Below, one piece after another: positions 48,364-60,332 of a stretch of 64,000 nt of DNA (positions within the stretch are counted from its first letter, which is position 1; every line of letters starts with the position of its first letter). The stretch is from NCBI GenBank assembly GCA_020746105.1, contig CM036618.1, positions 19,709,001 through 19,773,000 of the forward strand, given 5' to 3'. The stretch comes from Trogon surrucura. Lineage: Eukaryota; Chordata; Aves; Trogoniformes; Trogonidae. A model generated the notes under the pieces. It was not told where the DNA came from, did no database searches, and saw only the letters and a list, made by a program, of their open reading frames with translations. The position numbers and the translations under genes were made by a program.

Positions 48364-48574
48364 GCAATGTGAAGATTGAAACACTTAGCTTTACATTCTG
48401 ATTGTGCAGTCTGGATGTACATGCAACAGAAAAGTATTAGAAGGTGATGATGCTGTTTCTGGCAAGAGTCGATTTCACAAAACTTTAGGAGGAATTCAGG
48501 TGCTTACGCATAGGTACTTTATGTCATTTTAGACACTAGGTTATTCAAGAGTCATCAATCCACACTGAAGTGTG
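48364..48574. other. Spacer between two CR1 copies
   Basis: About 210 bp of apparently single-copy sequence. It separates two plus-strand CR1 elements of different subfamilies, so they are separate insertions, not one broken element. Confidence 0.6.
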
Positions 48575-49740
48575 CAGTGCAGTGGACATGGTTTATCTGG
48601 ATTTCAGTAAAGCATTTGACACCATCTCCCACAGCATCCTCGTAGACAAACTGAGGAAGTGTGGTCTGGGTGATTGGGTAGTGAGCTGGATTGTTGAACT
48701 GATTGAAGGAAAGAAGTAAGAGAGTTGTAGTCAACGGGACAGAGTCTAGTTGGAGGTCTGTATCTAGTGAAGTCCCTCAGGGGTTGGTACTGAGAGCAGT
48801 ACTATTCAATATATTTATTAAAGACCTGGATGAGGGAACAGAGAGCACTGTCAACAAGTTTGCTGATGACGCAAAACTGGGAGGAGTGGCTAACACACCA
48901 GAAGGTTGTGCTGCCATTCAGTGAAACCTGGACAGGTTAGAGGGCTGAGAGGGGAGAAATTTTATGAACTACAACAAGGGCAGGTGTAGAGTGTTACATC
49001 TGGGAAAGAAAAATTACAAGTACCAGCACAGGTTGGGGACGGACCTGTTGGAGGGCAGCATAGGGGAAAGGGACCTGGGGGTTCTGGTTGACAGCAGGAT
49101 GACCATGAACCAGCAGTGTGCCCTCGTGGCCAAGAAGGCCAATGGCCTCCTGGGGTGTATTAGAAGGGGTGTGGCTAGTAGGTTGAGAGAGGTCCTCCTG
49201 CCCCTCTAAGCTGCCCTGGTGAAGTTGCATCTGGAATATTGTGTCCAATCCTGTGTCCCTCAGCTCAAGAGAGACAGGGAACTGCTTGAGAGAGCCCAAC
49301 CCAGAGCCACAAAGATGATGAAGAGAGTGGAATATCTCCCTTATGAGGAAAGGCTGAAGGAGCTGGGTCTCTTTAGCTTGGAGAAGAGGAGGCTGAGGGG
49401 TGACCTCATTAATGTTTATAAATATGTCAAGGGAGAGTGTCAAGAGGACAGAGCCAGGTTCTTCTCAATGATGTCCAGTGACTGACCAAGGGACAATGGG
49501 TGTAAGTTGGAACATAGGAGGTTCCATAAAAACATTAAGAAACACTTTTTCACTGTGAGGGTGACAGAGCACTGGCACAGGCTGCCCAGGGAGGTTGTGG
49601 AGTCTCCTTCTCTGGAGACATTCAAAACCCGCCTTGACGCGTTCCTGTATTCCTACTCTAGGTGATCCTGCTCTGACAGGGGGCTTTGGCTAAATGATCT
49701 TTCAAGGTGCCTTGCAACCCCTAACATTCTATGATTCGTA
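48575..49740 (+). mobile_element. CR1 LINE, 5'-truncated, with RT remnant
   Basis: About 1.17 kb of CR1 in the plus direction. It starts inside the reverse transcriptase just before motif A and runs to a 3' end with TTGTGGAGTCTCCTTCTCTG near 49598, CCTGCTCTGACAGGGGGCTT and ATTCTATGATTC at 49727-49738. Only one and a half units of the terminal repeat remain. Its tail type matches the copies at 3.05 and 7.8 kb and differs from its neighbour at 48.05 kb. Divergence looks lower than in the 5.1-kb copy: most of the ORF2 reading frame is kept. Confidence 0.94.
48585..49485 (+). pseudogene. CR1 ORF2 reverse transcriptase remnant
   Basis: From 48585 one frame reads DMVYLDFSKAFDTISHSILV, which is RT motif A with its catalytic Asp. 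A single-base shift near 48715 moves the reading into the frame of 48703-48924, which carries [19 protein letters not shown] and the catalytic FADD at 48859-48870 in [22 protein letters not shown] stops this at 48922. The same frame resumes at 48964 with NKGRCRVLHLGKKNYKYQ and MNQQCALVAKKANGLLGCIRR, is stopped by TAA at 49207, and resumes again to 49485 with [20 protein letters not shown]. At least three stops and one frameshift make it non-functional. The endonuclease part is absent. Known role of the family: target-primed reverse transcription. Confidence 0.9.
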
Positions 49741-52700
49741 GAACCATTCCTTTGCCTCTCCATCTTTCAGTTAATATTGGTGAGGGAGGACAAGAATGAA
49801 ACTGCTGGTACAGCTACAAGCCCAGTGCAGCTAAGCCATACACCACAGGCTAAAAATTACTGCCTTGCATTACATACCCAATCTAGGTCCTTCAAAAATT
49901 ATCATGGAGGCCAGAAAGCAATTCTTTCTTCAAAATCTGGAGAGAAGGCATCTAAGATCATCTGTCCTCCAGAAATGAACCCCAGAAAGAACAGATTTAC
50001 CTACTGCTCCACAGAACACCAAGAGAAACATGGGGTGCACAGAGCAGCACATGGCAGCAGAGAGATAGAGCGGATATTTTCAGATAAGTCTGAATATGAT
50101 GATCTAGTGACTGCAGATAAACTTACAATAACAGGCTTAATCTAAAAGGTCTGACTTTGGGATGGTTGGTGGTGGACAAGTACTCTCCCACCAAATGAAC
50201 ACCATTGCACTTTGAATTATTGGTATGAGAGAGGCCACATAGTTTTAAAGTTGTTCATTTTTTCCTTTCTCTGCTTGAAAGAACATGATGTGAAGTGCTC
50301 TGGCATGAGGTAGCTGGACCAGCTGTGCTCTGCAGAGGCTAATGTTCTCCAGGGCTGGTTGCCTGGAAAACAGCCACTGCAGGAAGCCAATATCCATCAG
50401 GTTCCTTGCCTCTGAACAGTTACTGAACACGAAAAAATGAAACTGAAATCTTGTTCCTTTTGGTTAGATGAATTTCCTGATAGGTGTCAGGAAACGTCTG
50501 AAATGTAAAGTAAACTGTTGTCCTTTCTTTTCTTATAGTTTTCATAACGGATTGCCGGAGACAAGGATATTTAAATATTTTTATAATTACTTTATTTTCT
50601 TTCTTTCAGTTGCCATGGGTTTTCACATAGAATCAGGGCCAAAAATTCATTCAGACAAATCTTTCTGTTCTTTACATGCCACCTGAAATACATTAAATTG
50701 TGCAAAGTAGCTCATGTTTAATTCAATATCTAACTGAATTGTGTTAAGTATTGGGTCATGCATGCCAGTCAATTAAATGTGGTGGTTTCTTTCTTCGTAA
50801 ATTAACGCAGTCTGGGAAGACTGACCACAAGAAAAATAAACTGATTCTCATGACCCATTGTAGGGAGAAATCCATCTAACCTATGTTTCTGGATTTATCT
50901 AATGAATTCTAAAATTGCAAACACCCATTAAGTAAGGAGGGGAAGAAGGAACACTGAAAATGAAAAGCTGCTAGTTAAAAATAACACCTGCCTCACTCAG
51001 CAGCTATTTGTTTGATAGGAAAAATGGATGGAGCAAAAGTCAAAATGAGAAATTTTCCAAGGGTAAAATATAATTTCTCACTAAGTTTTTACTGTAAGAA
51101 AATGAAGATTTGGCACATACACCCAAATTGTGCCTGTAGAGGTCTTGCCCAGAGTCAACAGGACACAGGCCAAGAGGAGAGAGAAGCGTAGAGATGGCAT
51201 GAGCCCTGGCACTCAATCACACTGGGTGTTGAACTGTTTCACAGTCTCTTCTAAAACTCATTGCTTTGTCCTAGTCCTAGGAGGGTGAAGTAGCTGCTGA
51301 AAGGTCTAACTGATCTGTTTTGGGGGCAGAGACCTTGAGGAGGGTGGTGGCTCCTTCTCTGTCCATTGAAAAAAATGGTAAAGAATAATACACAGTACTA
51401 GGATTATAGCCAGGTCCCTTTTGATGAGATTCTTAACAGCCTCTAGTAAATGTAGGCTACAAAGAGTATGAATATTTCCTGTATCTTTCTGTGCTTTGGT
51501 AGCTTTCTTTCTAGTAACTGAAAGAGAAACAAAGATGCAGAAGAACCATTCTTATTTCTACAGCCCTGTTTTACACAGATGAGATACTTCCATCAAAATT
51601 CAAGATTATTTTCTGAATCTAGAGAAAATCCATCTTGATCTTACTATTAAAACACATGCCACAAAAATACATACAAATAAACCTGTATATAAAAACAAAA
51701 TTAATTTTCAGAACATTATTTTATTCTGTAGTCTTCCTTCTTAATCACAAGGGACTGTGTTCTGCTCTTAAAACTGTCTGTCAGGTCTGTAGCTTGCAGT
51801 TCCACATTTAAATTTTAATATCTTAAAATTATATCATCTTTCTGCTGTTGAATCTTTCCTAACTTTAGATTAATCTATCTAATGAAAAAGAATGGTTTTA
51901 ATAAGTTTTAATAATGCTGGAATTTCTACATAGCTTTATTAGTAGTATATAGAGATTATTTTGAAATTCCCTGGGCATAAAAGTAAAATTAGGAAGTACA
52001 AACTAGGGGTTAAAAAAGTGTTCAAACTTCCCATATAGAAGGGTGATTTGTTTTCTGTTAGCACCAAGGATTCTTCAAATATGAGCATTTTCCTATTAGT
52101 TGAACCACCTGAAAAATACATGGAATTAAAGAACAAGATAACGTATTGATTTTCTTGCCCAGTGGTATCCTTAAGAAAAAAATGTTATGATAACCCACCA
52201 TTGGCAAAAACACATACTTTTAGTGGAAAAAAAAATTAAAATAAAAAAAAGTCAAATCCAGTCCTTCACAACATATAGGAAAGGAAGGGCTCTTTGACCT
52301 GGTCAAATACCTTCTTGATATCTAAGAGGCAGATCAGTGACGTTAACTGCATCAAGGTGGACAAGTGGATTTCATTACAGTTTGCTTTCATCATTGTTAG
52401 AAAAGTTTCAGCCTTTAATAAAAACACTGTGATCTCATTTTATTATTTCCAGGAGCTACTCCTTTTCTAGTGGCCAAATTTAGGGGCAGAATTTGAAAAC
52501 TGCTTTTAAGTGAAGGATTTGGCTAGCACATCTAGCTGCACAAAATATTTATATTGTTGCTCTATAACCTGGGCTGCCTGGCTGCTCTCTAGAAAATATT
52601 CATGTTATTTGACTGTTTTATCTTTGCCTACAGATGCTGAGTGGTGGAACATTATTACATTCTGAAGAAAGGGTCTTTAGAAAGTACAATCTGTGTAACA

Positions 52701-52767
52701 TGACTTTGAAGACTATTGCAGTTTTTATCCATGAAGGACATTGTTCAAAATACAGACCCTTATTTAA

Positions 52768-52817
52768 AAAAAAAACAAAAAAACCCAAAAAAACCCACAC
52801 CAACCAAAAAAACCTTT
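52768..52817 (+). repeat. A-rich AAAAAACCC-type simple sequence
   Basis: A runs broken by single C or CCC groups over about 50 bp. Confidence 0.7.
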
Positions 52818-53488
52818 AAAAATTAAATGATCAATGTTTATTTTTTTTTCCTGGTGACTGCTGATGGTAGATCATCCAAGTAGACCATCCATATACATAT
52901 GTTCCTTACAAGGAATACAATCACAGCTTTCCGTTGTGGTTGTTATTGTTTTATGGTTGTCATCAACAAGGATTATAATCAAAGGCTCCCTAACAAACAC
53001 AAGCACTAGAGAAGTTTACAGTTACTTGCACATTTCTTGAATTTACTGTTGTTTGGCACAAAATAGAATTGAACAAACTTTCTCTCATAGTCTAGTAATT
53101 ACAGCAGTCTCTTAGAAAACAAAAAAATACGGCTTAAAATTACTGCTCTACAGAAGACTGTCTCCAGGTGGGTGTTTCAAACACTGTAGACAGTCTCATC
53201 TCCTTATTCTTTCAGTGCTGAGCACAAATAATTGGGATTTGTTGCCTGTTGCCAAAGGATCTGAAACCAAACAGACACCAAACAGATTTATCCAAGTATT
53301 TATTAGATTTGTTTTAGTGACAATAAGGTTAAAGTCATAAGAATTCCCAGAGATGACCAAGCTGTCTGTCCTGCTTCTGGAATATTGCAGACTGCCCTAA
53401 CTGGGCAAGTGGATGGCTTAGTTCTGATGGCTTGTTGCAATGTCAGGAATTTCACATTAGTTAGTTTATAGATATAGATGTAGATATG

Positions 53489-53503
53489 CATATATATATA
53501 TAA
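53489..53503. repeat. Short (TA)n run
   Basis: Seven TA units, preceded by GATATAGATGTAGATATGCA. Confidence 0.7.
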
Positions 53504-53664
53504 AATTTTACACATATACTTACATCTACACTTACATACACCTCAATGTGCGGGTGTATTCTGTGCCTGATCTAGATGCACGATATTCAAGCTCACTTTC
53601 CAGGACTACCGTAGTTACGTACCTTCACTTCAGAGTAAGGATAACTTCCATCCTGTGAATCCTA

Positions 53665-53746
53665 TGACAACCTAGATGTTCCTGCCCATAGCAGGGGGTT
53701 GGACAAACATCCCTCTCAATTCAAGCCATTTTGTTATTGATTCTAT
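53665..53746 (+). mobile_element. Decayed CR1 LINE 3' end
   Basis: CCTAGATGTTCCTGCCCATA, GCAGGGGGTTGGACAAACAT, CCCTCTCAATTCAAGCCATT and TTGTTATTGATTCTAT follow the order of a CR1 tail (GTGTCCCTGCCCATGGCAGG, GGGTTGGAACTAGATGATCT, TCCCTTCCAACCCAAACCAT, TCTATGATTCTAT). Many changes make it one of the oldest CR1 fragments here. Confidence 0.75.
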
Positions 53747-53825
53747 TATCTATTCATTATGCAACCTGAAATGTGAGAGGCAGGGCTAAGAAAGAAAAAT
53801 GGAGAAAGTTTGTATCTGGTGCCAA

Positions 53826-53885
53826 GTTGTTAAGGCATTTGCCTGCATTTGGCGCATATTGAGTTCAAACATCTTCTTCCTGTAT
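53826..53885 (+). mobile_element. Possible tRNA-derived SINE head
   Basis: GTTGTTAAGGCATTTGCCTG resembles the A-box region of MIR/CORE-SINEs, and TTGAGTTCAAACATC, about 30 bp later, resembles the B box GGTTCRANNC. The spacing suits a tRNA-like pol III promoter. No CORE domain is clear downstream, so it may be a head fragment or a coincidence. It is not a tRNA gene: no acceptor-stem pairing is seen. Confidence 0.38.
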
Positions 53886-55720
53886 TGGGGTGTGATGCTG
53901 CATCAGTGTTGCCTCATGCATAATGCCATAGCTTAACATCAAGATATTCACTCCCAGTAATCCTTGCTCCACACATGATCTCTCTCTTACCTTTCTAATC
54001 GCCAGTTCTCCCAAGTGGATTAAATCCGGGTTGTTGGTTCCTCACTGGGGGACACACTTATATCAGGAACCAGAGTTTCAAACTTGGGCTGGGGACTTCG
54101 AGAGGCTTTTGTCCACAGCAATATAGAAGTGAAATTCTCTTTGTTGACCTAGAGGAAGACTTTAAAAAGTGAAAATGTCAATTCTTTATCTACTCCAACT
54201 GAAAGTCTGCCTTTGAAATGTCCTGTTATGGAACATTTTCCATTACCAAAAAATAAAAATACCACACAAGAAAGGTTTTATTCCTAGTAGTAGTTTTCAT
54301 ATGTTTTCAGGTACTTCAGTCAGTTGGGAACTATTTCTAGTGATCTTGTAAAATTTAATTAAGTGTAATCAAGACCAGGGCAGGGGGTTCCTAAACATAT
54401 TTAATCCTCTACATAGTTTTATGGGATGCCACTACTTGAGTTCTAACAGTGAGAACCATTGTCAGGCTGAGAGAAGAGTTTGACAGCAAACTGATAGTTC
54501 ATTGCAGTTGCAGTCTGCTTTCTCCCATGTTGATACAAGTCTTTTAGTCTTCTAAAGTGCTGATACATAATGCAACTCCCTTATTGTTGAATGTACCAGG
54601 AACTCTACACTCATTTGGATGAATTTCAGTATGTCAGCAATATTTCAGCTGGTATTTTCCACAGAGTTGGTGTTATACACATTGTAAATCACAAGTGTTC
54701 TATAATTTTATGTTCTATATAGGAAATGATAGTCCTTACATGCCCATATGCAAATTTACTAGCCTACGTCCTTGTATGTCTTTGAATTTTGCTGCAGAAA
54801 GCATTTTGACTCTGAGTAAACAAGTCAAGGAATTAGGATAGTGCTTACAGTTTCAGATGCCATTACAGTCAGTTTTCCAAAGGAAAATAAAGTTCCAAAG
54901 GATGATACCAGTTTCAAGGTGATATTTTTGTGCTGCTTGGATATTACTTTGTGGAATGATGATTGTTGCTAATAACAAACCAGTGTTTCTTCTCAGCCTT
55001 TAGTGCTTCTTCAAAAGCATCTAGGAAAAAGCCTGGGGAACACATTTGCCATTTTTAAGGCAAAAACTTTTGTAGTGATAGTTCTTTCTTTTCTTATATA
55101 TTCTTATTTCCAAAACAGTTTAACAAGCACATTTTAACTCTTCAAATGCACTGACTAATCCCAGCAAATGCCTAAGCTACTCAACTAACTCGAAAGTCCC
55201 TCGTATTTGTAATTATCCCTTCCATGTCTTCAGCCCAAAGAGGGAGAAACATATGAAAAGGACATCATCTGTCATTCATCTGTCAGTGTAAACAATGTGT
55301 TTATGCACCACTGCAAGGAGCTATTAAATGTGTAAACAGTGCAATTTTCAAGAAATCATCTTGATAAAATTCTGAAACTGGCATTAAGGGACCTTCTATA
55401 GCAAAAGTTTCTCCTTGGAATACTCTGTATCGATTCTGCATTCTCTAACCCACAACAAATGGTGTTGCTTAGGTGTGTATGTATTTGTGCTTTTTGCTCT
55501 TGACTTCATATTATTTTACTGAGAAACAGATACCCTTTCCTAGGGCAATGGTTAACAGCCAGTTCCTCATTCAGACTACTTGGTTCTGTCTGATTTGCTG
55601 TTATCTACCAGCGCTGATTTACTTTTACTTTCACGGTAAGCTTCGTGTCTTTATCTGTTATATATCGGCATTAAGATACAATCCCATAGGAATTATAAAG
55701 TTTAGTGACAGATTTAGGAG
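53886..55720. other. Single-copy DNA, no gene seen
   Basis: The 53.99-54.12 kb part has an unusual, slightly GC-richer texture but no LTR boundary pair or primer-binding site could be shown. The 101-codon frame at 55473-55778 is unrecognised and runs into the repeat remnant that follows. Confidence 0.45.
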
Positions 55721-55826
55721 AGTGCTTAAGTCCTCACCTAACTTTAAGCTCATTAGTTCTAAGCATTCAAGCACTTAGGAGTAGACATATGTTCAAGAAC
55801 TCCACTGATTCTTGGTAATAAAGCCT
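55721..55826. repeat. Probable decayed palindromic element
   Basis: GAGAGTGCTTAAGTCCTCAC followed by CTAACTTTAAGCTCATTAGT fits the left arm of the family at 28.9 kb (GCACTTAAGCAC, AACTTTAAGCAC, AGTAGTCC). CAAGCACTTAGGAGTAG and CCACTGATTCTTGG to the right could be remains of the other arm. Confidence 0.38.
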
Positions 55827-58720
55827 ACAACACGTAGCAGCTGAGTTGACCCCAGGAGCTTAGCTGCATCAGGACTGTGGAAAAGAGGTCTAGAATGATA
55901 GTATCATACTTCTGTATTCTGCCAAAAGTTACCCTGGATAAGATGTGACACCTTTATTTTCCCATCCTTTAAGGAGAACTAAGATTATATATATATATAT
56001 AAAAAATGTTTACATTACTTAGTATTTGTAATTATGTCAATAACACCTTTGTTTAATCGTCTGTTCTGGTGAGCAGATTTGATTAGAAGTACATACCTGC
56101 AGGCTAAAATGAATTGTTCCTTTCTTTCATTTATTATCTATTATTTATGAAATATAGTTATACCATATTAAAGTAAGAATTATCTGTAGATTATAAAGAA
56201 TGTTATGGATAATATGGAACTGGCATTTTACTGTTCAAGCTGGCAGCAGAAATTTGAAGAGCAGTTATCACTTAGGAATTTAGCAGCAGGGAATGGATAC
56301 ATCCACTTATAAATACTTGAGGCCATTAAATACTTCAGTCGGTCTTGAGTCACATACCAAAACTTGGAACATTATCTTTACACATTACAGCTGAAGTCAC
56401 AGTTGAAGTCGTCACTCTGCTGGATAAATGAGCTGAAGTTTCATTCATATTATTTATTTAATGAGATACGCTTTTTAGGAACCTAATTCAAAGAGAAGTG
56501 GACATTTGAAATATGACGTTCTTTACCACCCTTATTGTGATAATTGCTGTAGATTGAATTAGAGTTCCAGTCTTAACAAAACACTCCCAGCAGCTCCTGT
56601 TGTGATATGGATATTGAACAAAGTTACTACAGAATCATTTGCAGGGGTATTAAAAATAAAATGGTTCTGTCATGTGTGACCTTGATATTGGACAATGAAA
56701 ATCTGCCAAATGTGATAGACAAAGAAATGTTTCTGCGTGGTTATAAAGTGTTTTTTAACTACTTCTAAATCAGATGGTAATATTTGTTCCAGAAGGTTTG
56801 GTAAGTTAACATGGATATGTCTGACAATGAAAATGCAATGCTAATGTACAACGCTGGTCAAAATATTATTTAGAGGAGACAGAAGCAAAGGGAATGCTCT
56901 TTAAGAAAAGTCAGAAAAGCTTTGCAATTGCAACTGAAGCTAGAACAAGACTTGACTTCAGAACGAGAAGTAGAACATGTTTCTTGTCACAGCCACGGCA
57001 TTGACAAAGGGAAAGGGGTACGGCATAGAACTCAAGGTACGTATTGGGCTTGGTTTGATGTAAAAAAATCACGAGGGTACTATTGACAGCAAGAGGAAAG
57101 TGAACTCCCTTTATTGTTTCAGTTGTTGTTGTGTCGTTCTCCCACATTGTGTACTGTGTTATTTTCTTCCTCTTTGATCTTGATTCAGCTTCTATTAAAG
57201 ATAATGCAAACCAATGAAAACTGGATCAGGCCAGGGTGGATAGCAGGGTGTTATTAGCACCAAATTTCCTCCTTCATTTGCAACTCCCATCATATACTGA
57301 ACATTTCCTTGTTGCTTTGTAATTTGAGGGCACCCATCTGTTAATTTGCTCCCCAGATGCTGTTTCAGGATGTTATTGCTGTCGCACACAGCCTGTCATT
57401 TCAGAGATGCTCAGACTTCATTTTGGCATCTAAGGAGCTAGAGGAGCCTCTGGAAGTTGTGGAGGCTCGAAAACAGAAAAGAGCCTGAGGGCAGGGAACA
57501 TGGTTTATGGGTAAGCTGAAGGCAATCAAAAGATGTGGCTTTGTGGATGGAAAAGAAGCTGGAATGAGCTCAGGAGATGGTCCTTCACAAAGAGCTCCAA
57601 TAAAACGCAGAGGCATGGCTGTGGATAGTGCTCTAGTTTTGATGCTGTTGCAAACTTGGTGCTGGTTTTGTACCAAAGGAATTGCTTAGTAAAAAAAAAG
57701 GAAGAAGTAGCAGAAGGATTCTTTCACGAAATAATGAATAGAATAAGTTAGCCCAAAATATTTCTGAAAAAAATCAGGCTTTCTGGGATCTCAGAAAGCT
57801 TAACAAAATCACTGTTTGAAATTCATGTTGCAATAAAAGTATCAAATAAAATGAATCCTAGGCAGAAACTGCAATAGACCTTAAAAGATGAAAAACTCAC
57901 AGATGTCTAAAAAATGTTGTATCAAAAGCAAGGTATCTCTTTCAATGACAGAGTAACTCTCCTAAGCCTTGGCTTAAGAAATAAACCTACACTTTTTATT
58001 CCCCTGTTTTATGTTGCCTGGCTATCTTTTAAATCTGTTTTAAATCTTCAGTTTCAGCAATAGAGCAATGCATTTGCTTTAGAGAAGACATGGCACTTAA
58101 AAAAAATAAACAAAAGCAGTAAAAAATGGACAGCATTTGTAATGTCCACCCTTGGTCATTCACATTAATTGCATGTATGTGTTTTAGAATCAATTAAATG
58201 AAGGCATCTCTTCCTTCCAACAGAGAAAAGAATTAGGTAATATATTAAAAGTAGATAACCTTGTTTGCCTCCCACTCAACCTTTCTTCATCATTCTTAAT
58301 AGCAAACATCTAGCTATTGATCAGTTCATTTTAAATGCTACGAAGGTAAATGCCATACTGCTTTGAACTGATGAAAGAATTGAACAAAGACGAGTCATAG
58401 TAATTGTGGCATGTTGAGGAGGTCAGATCACAGGAACTGAATACAAAAAAAAAAGCGCCTAATATAACCTTTTCTTTCATGTGAAGTCTTATGAAAGAGA
58501 GAAAATGCATGTTATGGCAGTCAGGGAAATTTAACTCAAGGCAGATCCCTCTCATCTCCTTCGTTCTGCCTTTGTAGTAAGGACTGCAACTTCATTCTAA
58601 ATCAATACATTTTCTCAGGCAACACGATTCCATCATAAATCATCATTTGCACAACATGTTTCTGCTAATAAATCTGCAGCTAGAAGGGATAAAGAGGAAA
58701 CTGGTTAACAATAAACTGTG
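55827..58720. other. AT-rich single-copy DNA, no gene seen
   Basis: A short TA run at 55985-56001. Frames below 95 codons. The 57401-57689 segment has overlapping frames on both strands in slightly GC-richer DNA, unrecognised. Confidence 0.5.
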
Positions 58721-59043
58721 CTGTTAAACTATGGCAGAAACAATATAAAATACAAGGTTATTATTGACACCTGTTTCCACAATATGCTCTCTATCCATAT
58801 CAACTGTTGCGGAATTAAATGTACTCTCTCCTGCAAACAGCTGCCTATGAAGTTCAAGCTGATGCTCAAGACAACGAAAATGCTGAACCCAAACTATTTG
58901 TGAATAGAGGAGGTTTAATGTATATAATTTAGCTGCAAACCTGGCCAACTGCATTTTGAGCAGATTTTTCAGCAGCTTCTCATAGCAAGGCAAAATTTGA
59001 CACAAATACACATTTTGTGGCTTGGATGTAAACCTAAGGAACT

Positions 59044-59103
59044 GATTACCCAATAGACCAAAAATCTCATTTTGATTACCCAATAGACCAACAATCTCGT
59101 TTG
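59044..59103. repeat. 30-bp tandem duplication
   Basis: GATTACCCAATAGACCAAAA and its remaining 10 bases (59044-59073) recur at 59074-59103 with three differences (A/C, A/G and the last base). Older than the 42.6-kb duplication. Confidence 0.93.
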
Positions 59104-59165
59104 AAACCTCAAATGCATGCTCAGTATAATCAGTTAAAAAGCTAAATACACCAAACTGGGTTAGG

Positions 59166-59187
59166 AAAAAAAAAAAAAAAAAAAAAA
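59166..59187 (+). repeat. Poly(A) run of 22
   Basis: Uninterrupted A run with no AATAAA close upstream and no clear flanking duplication. Confidence 0.85.
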
Positions 59188-59265
59188 GACCAATGATAGT
59201 GTGAACTATCAATAGTCCACGGAATCTGGAAGCTTTGAGTTTATAAATTTCTATCTGGAGCATAA

Positions 59266-60249
59266 GCAGTTCTTTTTAATATGTCTACATCTGTACAATT
59301 CCCATAATCTCCTCCAAATTAGGAATATAAAATAAAATTGTTAAATTCTTTTTTTAAGAAAGAGTTTTGAAAAACACAACTGAAAATTATATTCCACTGG
59401 CTTTTAATGACAGCTGAACTCCAAATTGCTTGCAAGAACATGTAGAAATCTATACCATTGGACTGAATGGCTCAGAAACCCAGAAAAATGCAAGAGATAG
59501 GTACAAGTCTTCAGACTACACTAACTTCTCTTTCTGCATTTGAAAACCTGCCTTGTGGGCTAATTTGTTCCAAAGAACTTTGCTCCGTGCCTCCTCTCCA
59601 AAACAAATTCCCTCTCCAACATTTTCTTTTCTGATTATTACCGCTCTCACTTTCAGAATGGTAAGCAAAACTATGCATCAACCATGTACTCCAGAGCAGA
59701 AGTAATTTCAAAACAAATGGATCCATTTTCCAACAAGTTTGTCATCTTTCAATGCTAAATTAGTAGAGGCGTTTCTTACTTATGAATCTTTGTAAAGACG
59801 TAGGAAGTTGTGTTATATTTAAATCTTGGAAAAATTCTTCTGTCTTGGGTGTTTCTTAAGAAAAGATCGGATTCTGCCAAATTTATCCATGTAGGGGAAT
59901 GGTATTACACAAATAAACAGAATGTATTCAGTTTTCATCATTAAGACTTCTCCACTAATCAGTGAACAGAACTTCTAGATTTATCTATCAGTGTTAACAT
60001 ATCTATTCAGCACATTTCTGTTTTGTTCAAACACTAAGGAAACTGATACTTTTGTACCTACTGTCACCATGTCTGCCTGAAAAATCTCTGCATCAAGGAA
60101 ATTCTGTGCAGCCCCTACAAACAGTTTCTTTTTCTTTATTCAGGAACTGCATAACAGAAGTCCAGTCCTGGGCCAAATATTGTTCTCACTTGATAAATTT
60201 GTTAATCACTTCTCGCATCTTGTTGATTCAGTGTCAATCAAAGGCAATA
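59266..60249. other. AT-rich single-copy DNA
   Basis: Nothing recognised. Confidence 0.5.
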
Positions 60250-60332
60250 CTACTGCTCACATACTTAGAGCTGAATTGTAGCTCTAAGCGTATGCGTAAG
60301 TGCTTTTTTGGAGAGAAGCCAGAGCTGCTTGG
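60250..60332. repeat. Palindromic-element half, right arm
   Basis: TACTGCTCACATACTTAGAG, then CTCTAAGCGTATGCGTAAGT, then GCTTTTTTGGAGAGAAGCCA follows the right half of the family at 28.9 and 35.1 kb (ACTACTCACATGCTTAAAG, TTAAGCACATGCTTAAGTGC, TTTGCTGGATCGGGGCCAGA). The left half is not apparent. Confidence 0.55.

Larger units (their letters stand above)
49741..53664. other. AT-rich single-copy DNA, no gene seen
   Basis: The longest frame (49777-50145, 122 codons) begins just after the CR1 end and has no recognised domain. An A-rich CAAAAA stretch lies at 52.76-52.82 kb and a short TA run at 53.49 kb. Nothing else identified. Confidence 0.5.
58721..59265 (-). other. 179-codon minus-strand open frame, probably chance
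   Basis: An ATG-started frame at 59263-58724. It includes a Phe run encoded by the T-strand of the 22-base A run at 59166 and a 10-residue in-frame repeat, EIVGLLGNQN then EIFGLLGNQF, encoded by the 30-bp duplication. I see no domain, signal peptide pattern or splice context. A frame of this length is not rare in 64 kb once low-complexity tracts remove stops, and a homopolymer-encoded Phe tract argues against translation. Not called as a gene. Confidence 0.3.

Noticed and set aside
49777-50145. 122-codon plus frame after the second long CR1
   Set aside because: Opens with a non-ATG start, has no recognised domain, and lies in ordinary single-copy DNA.
53990-54125. Possible LTR of an endogenous retrovirus
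   Set aside because: No paired LTR, no TG...CA boundary, primer-binding site or polypurine tract could be shown.
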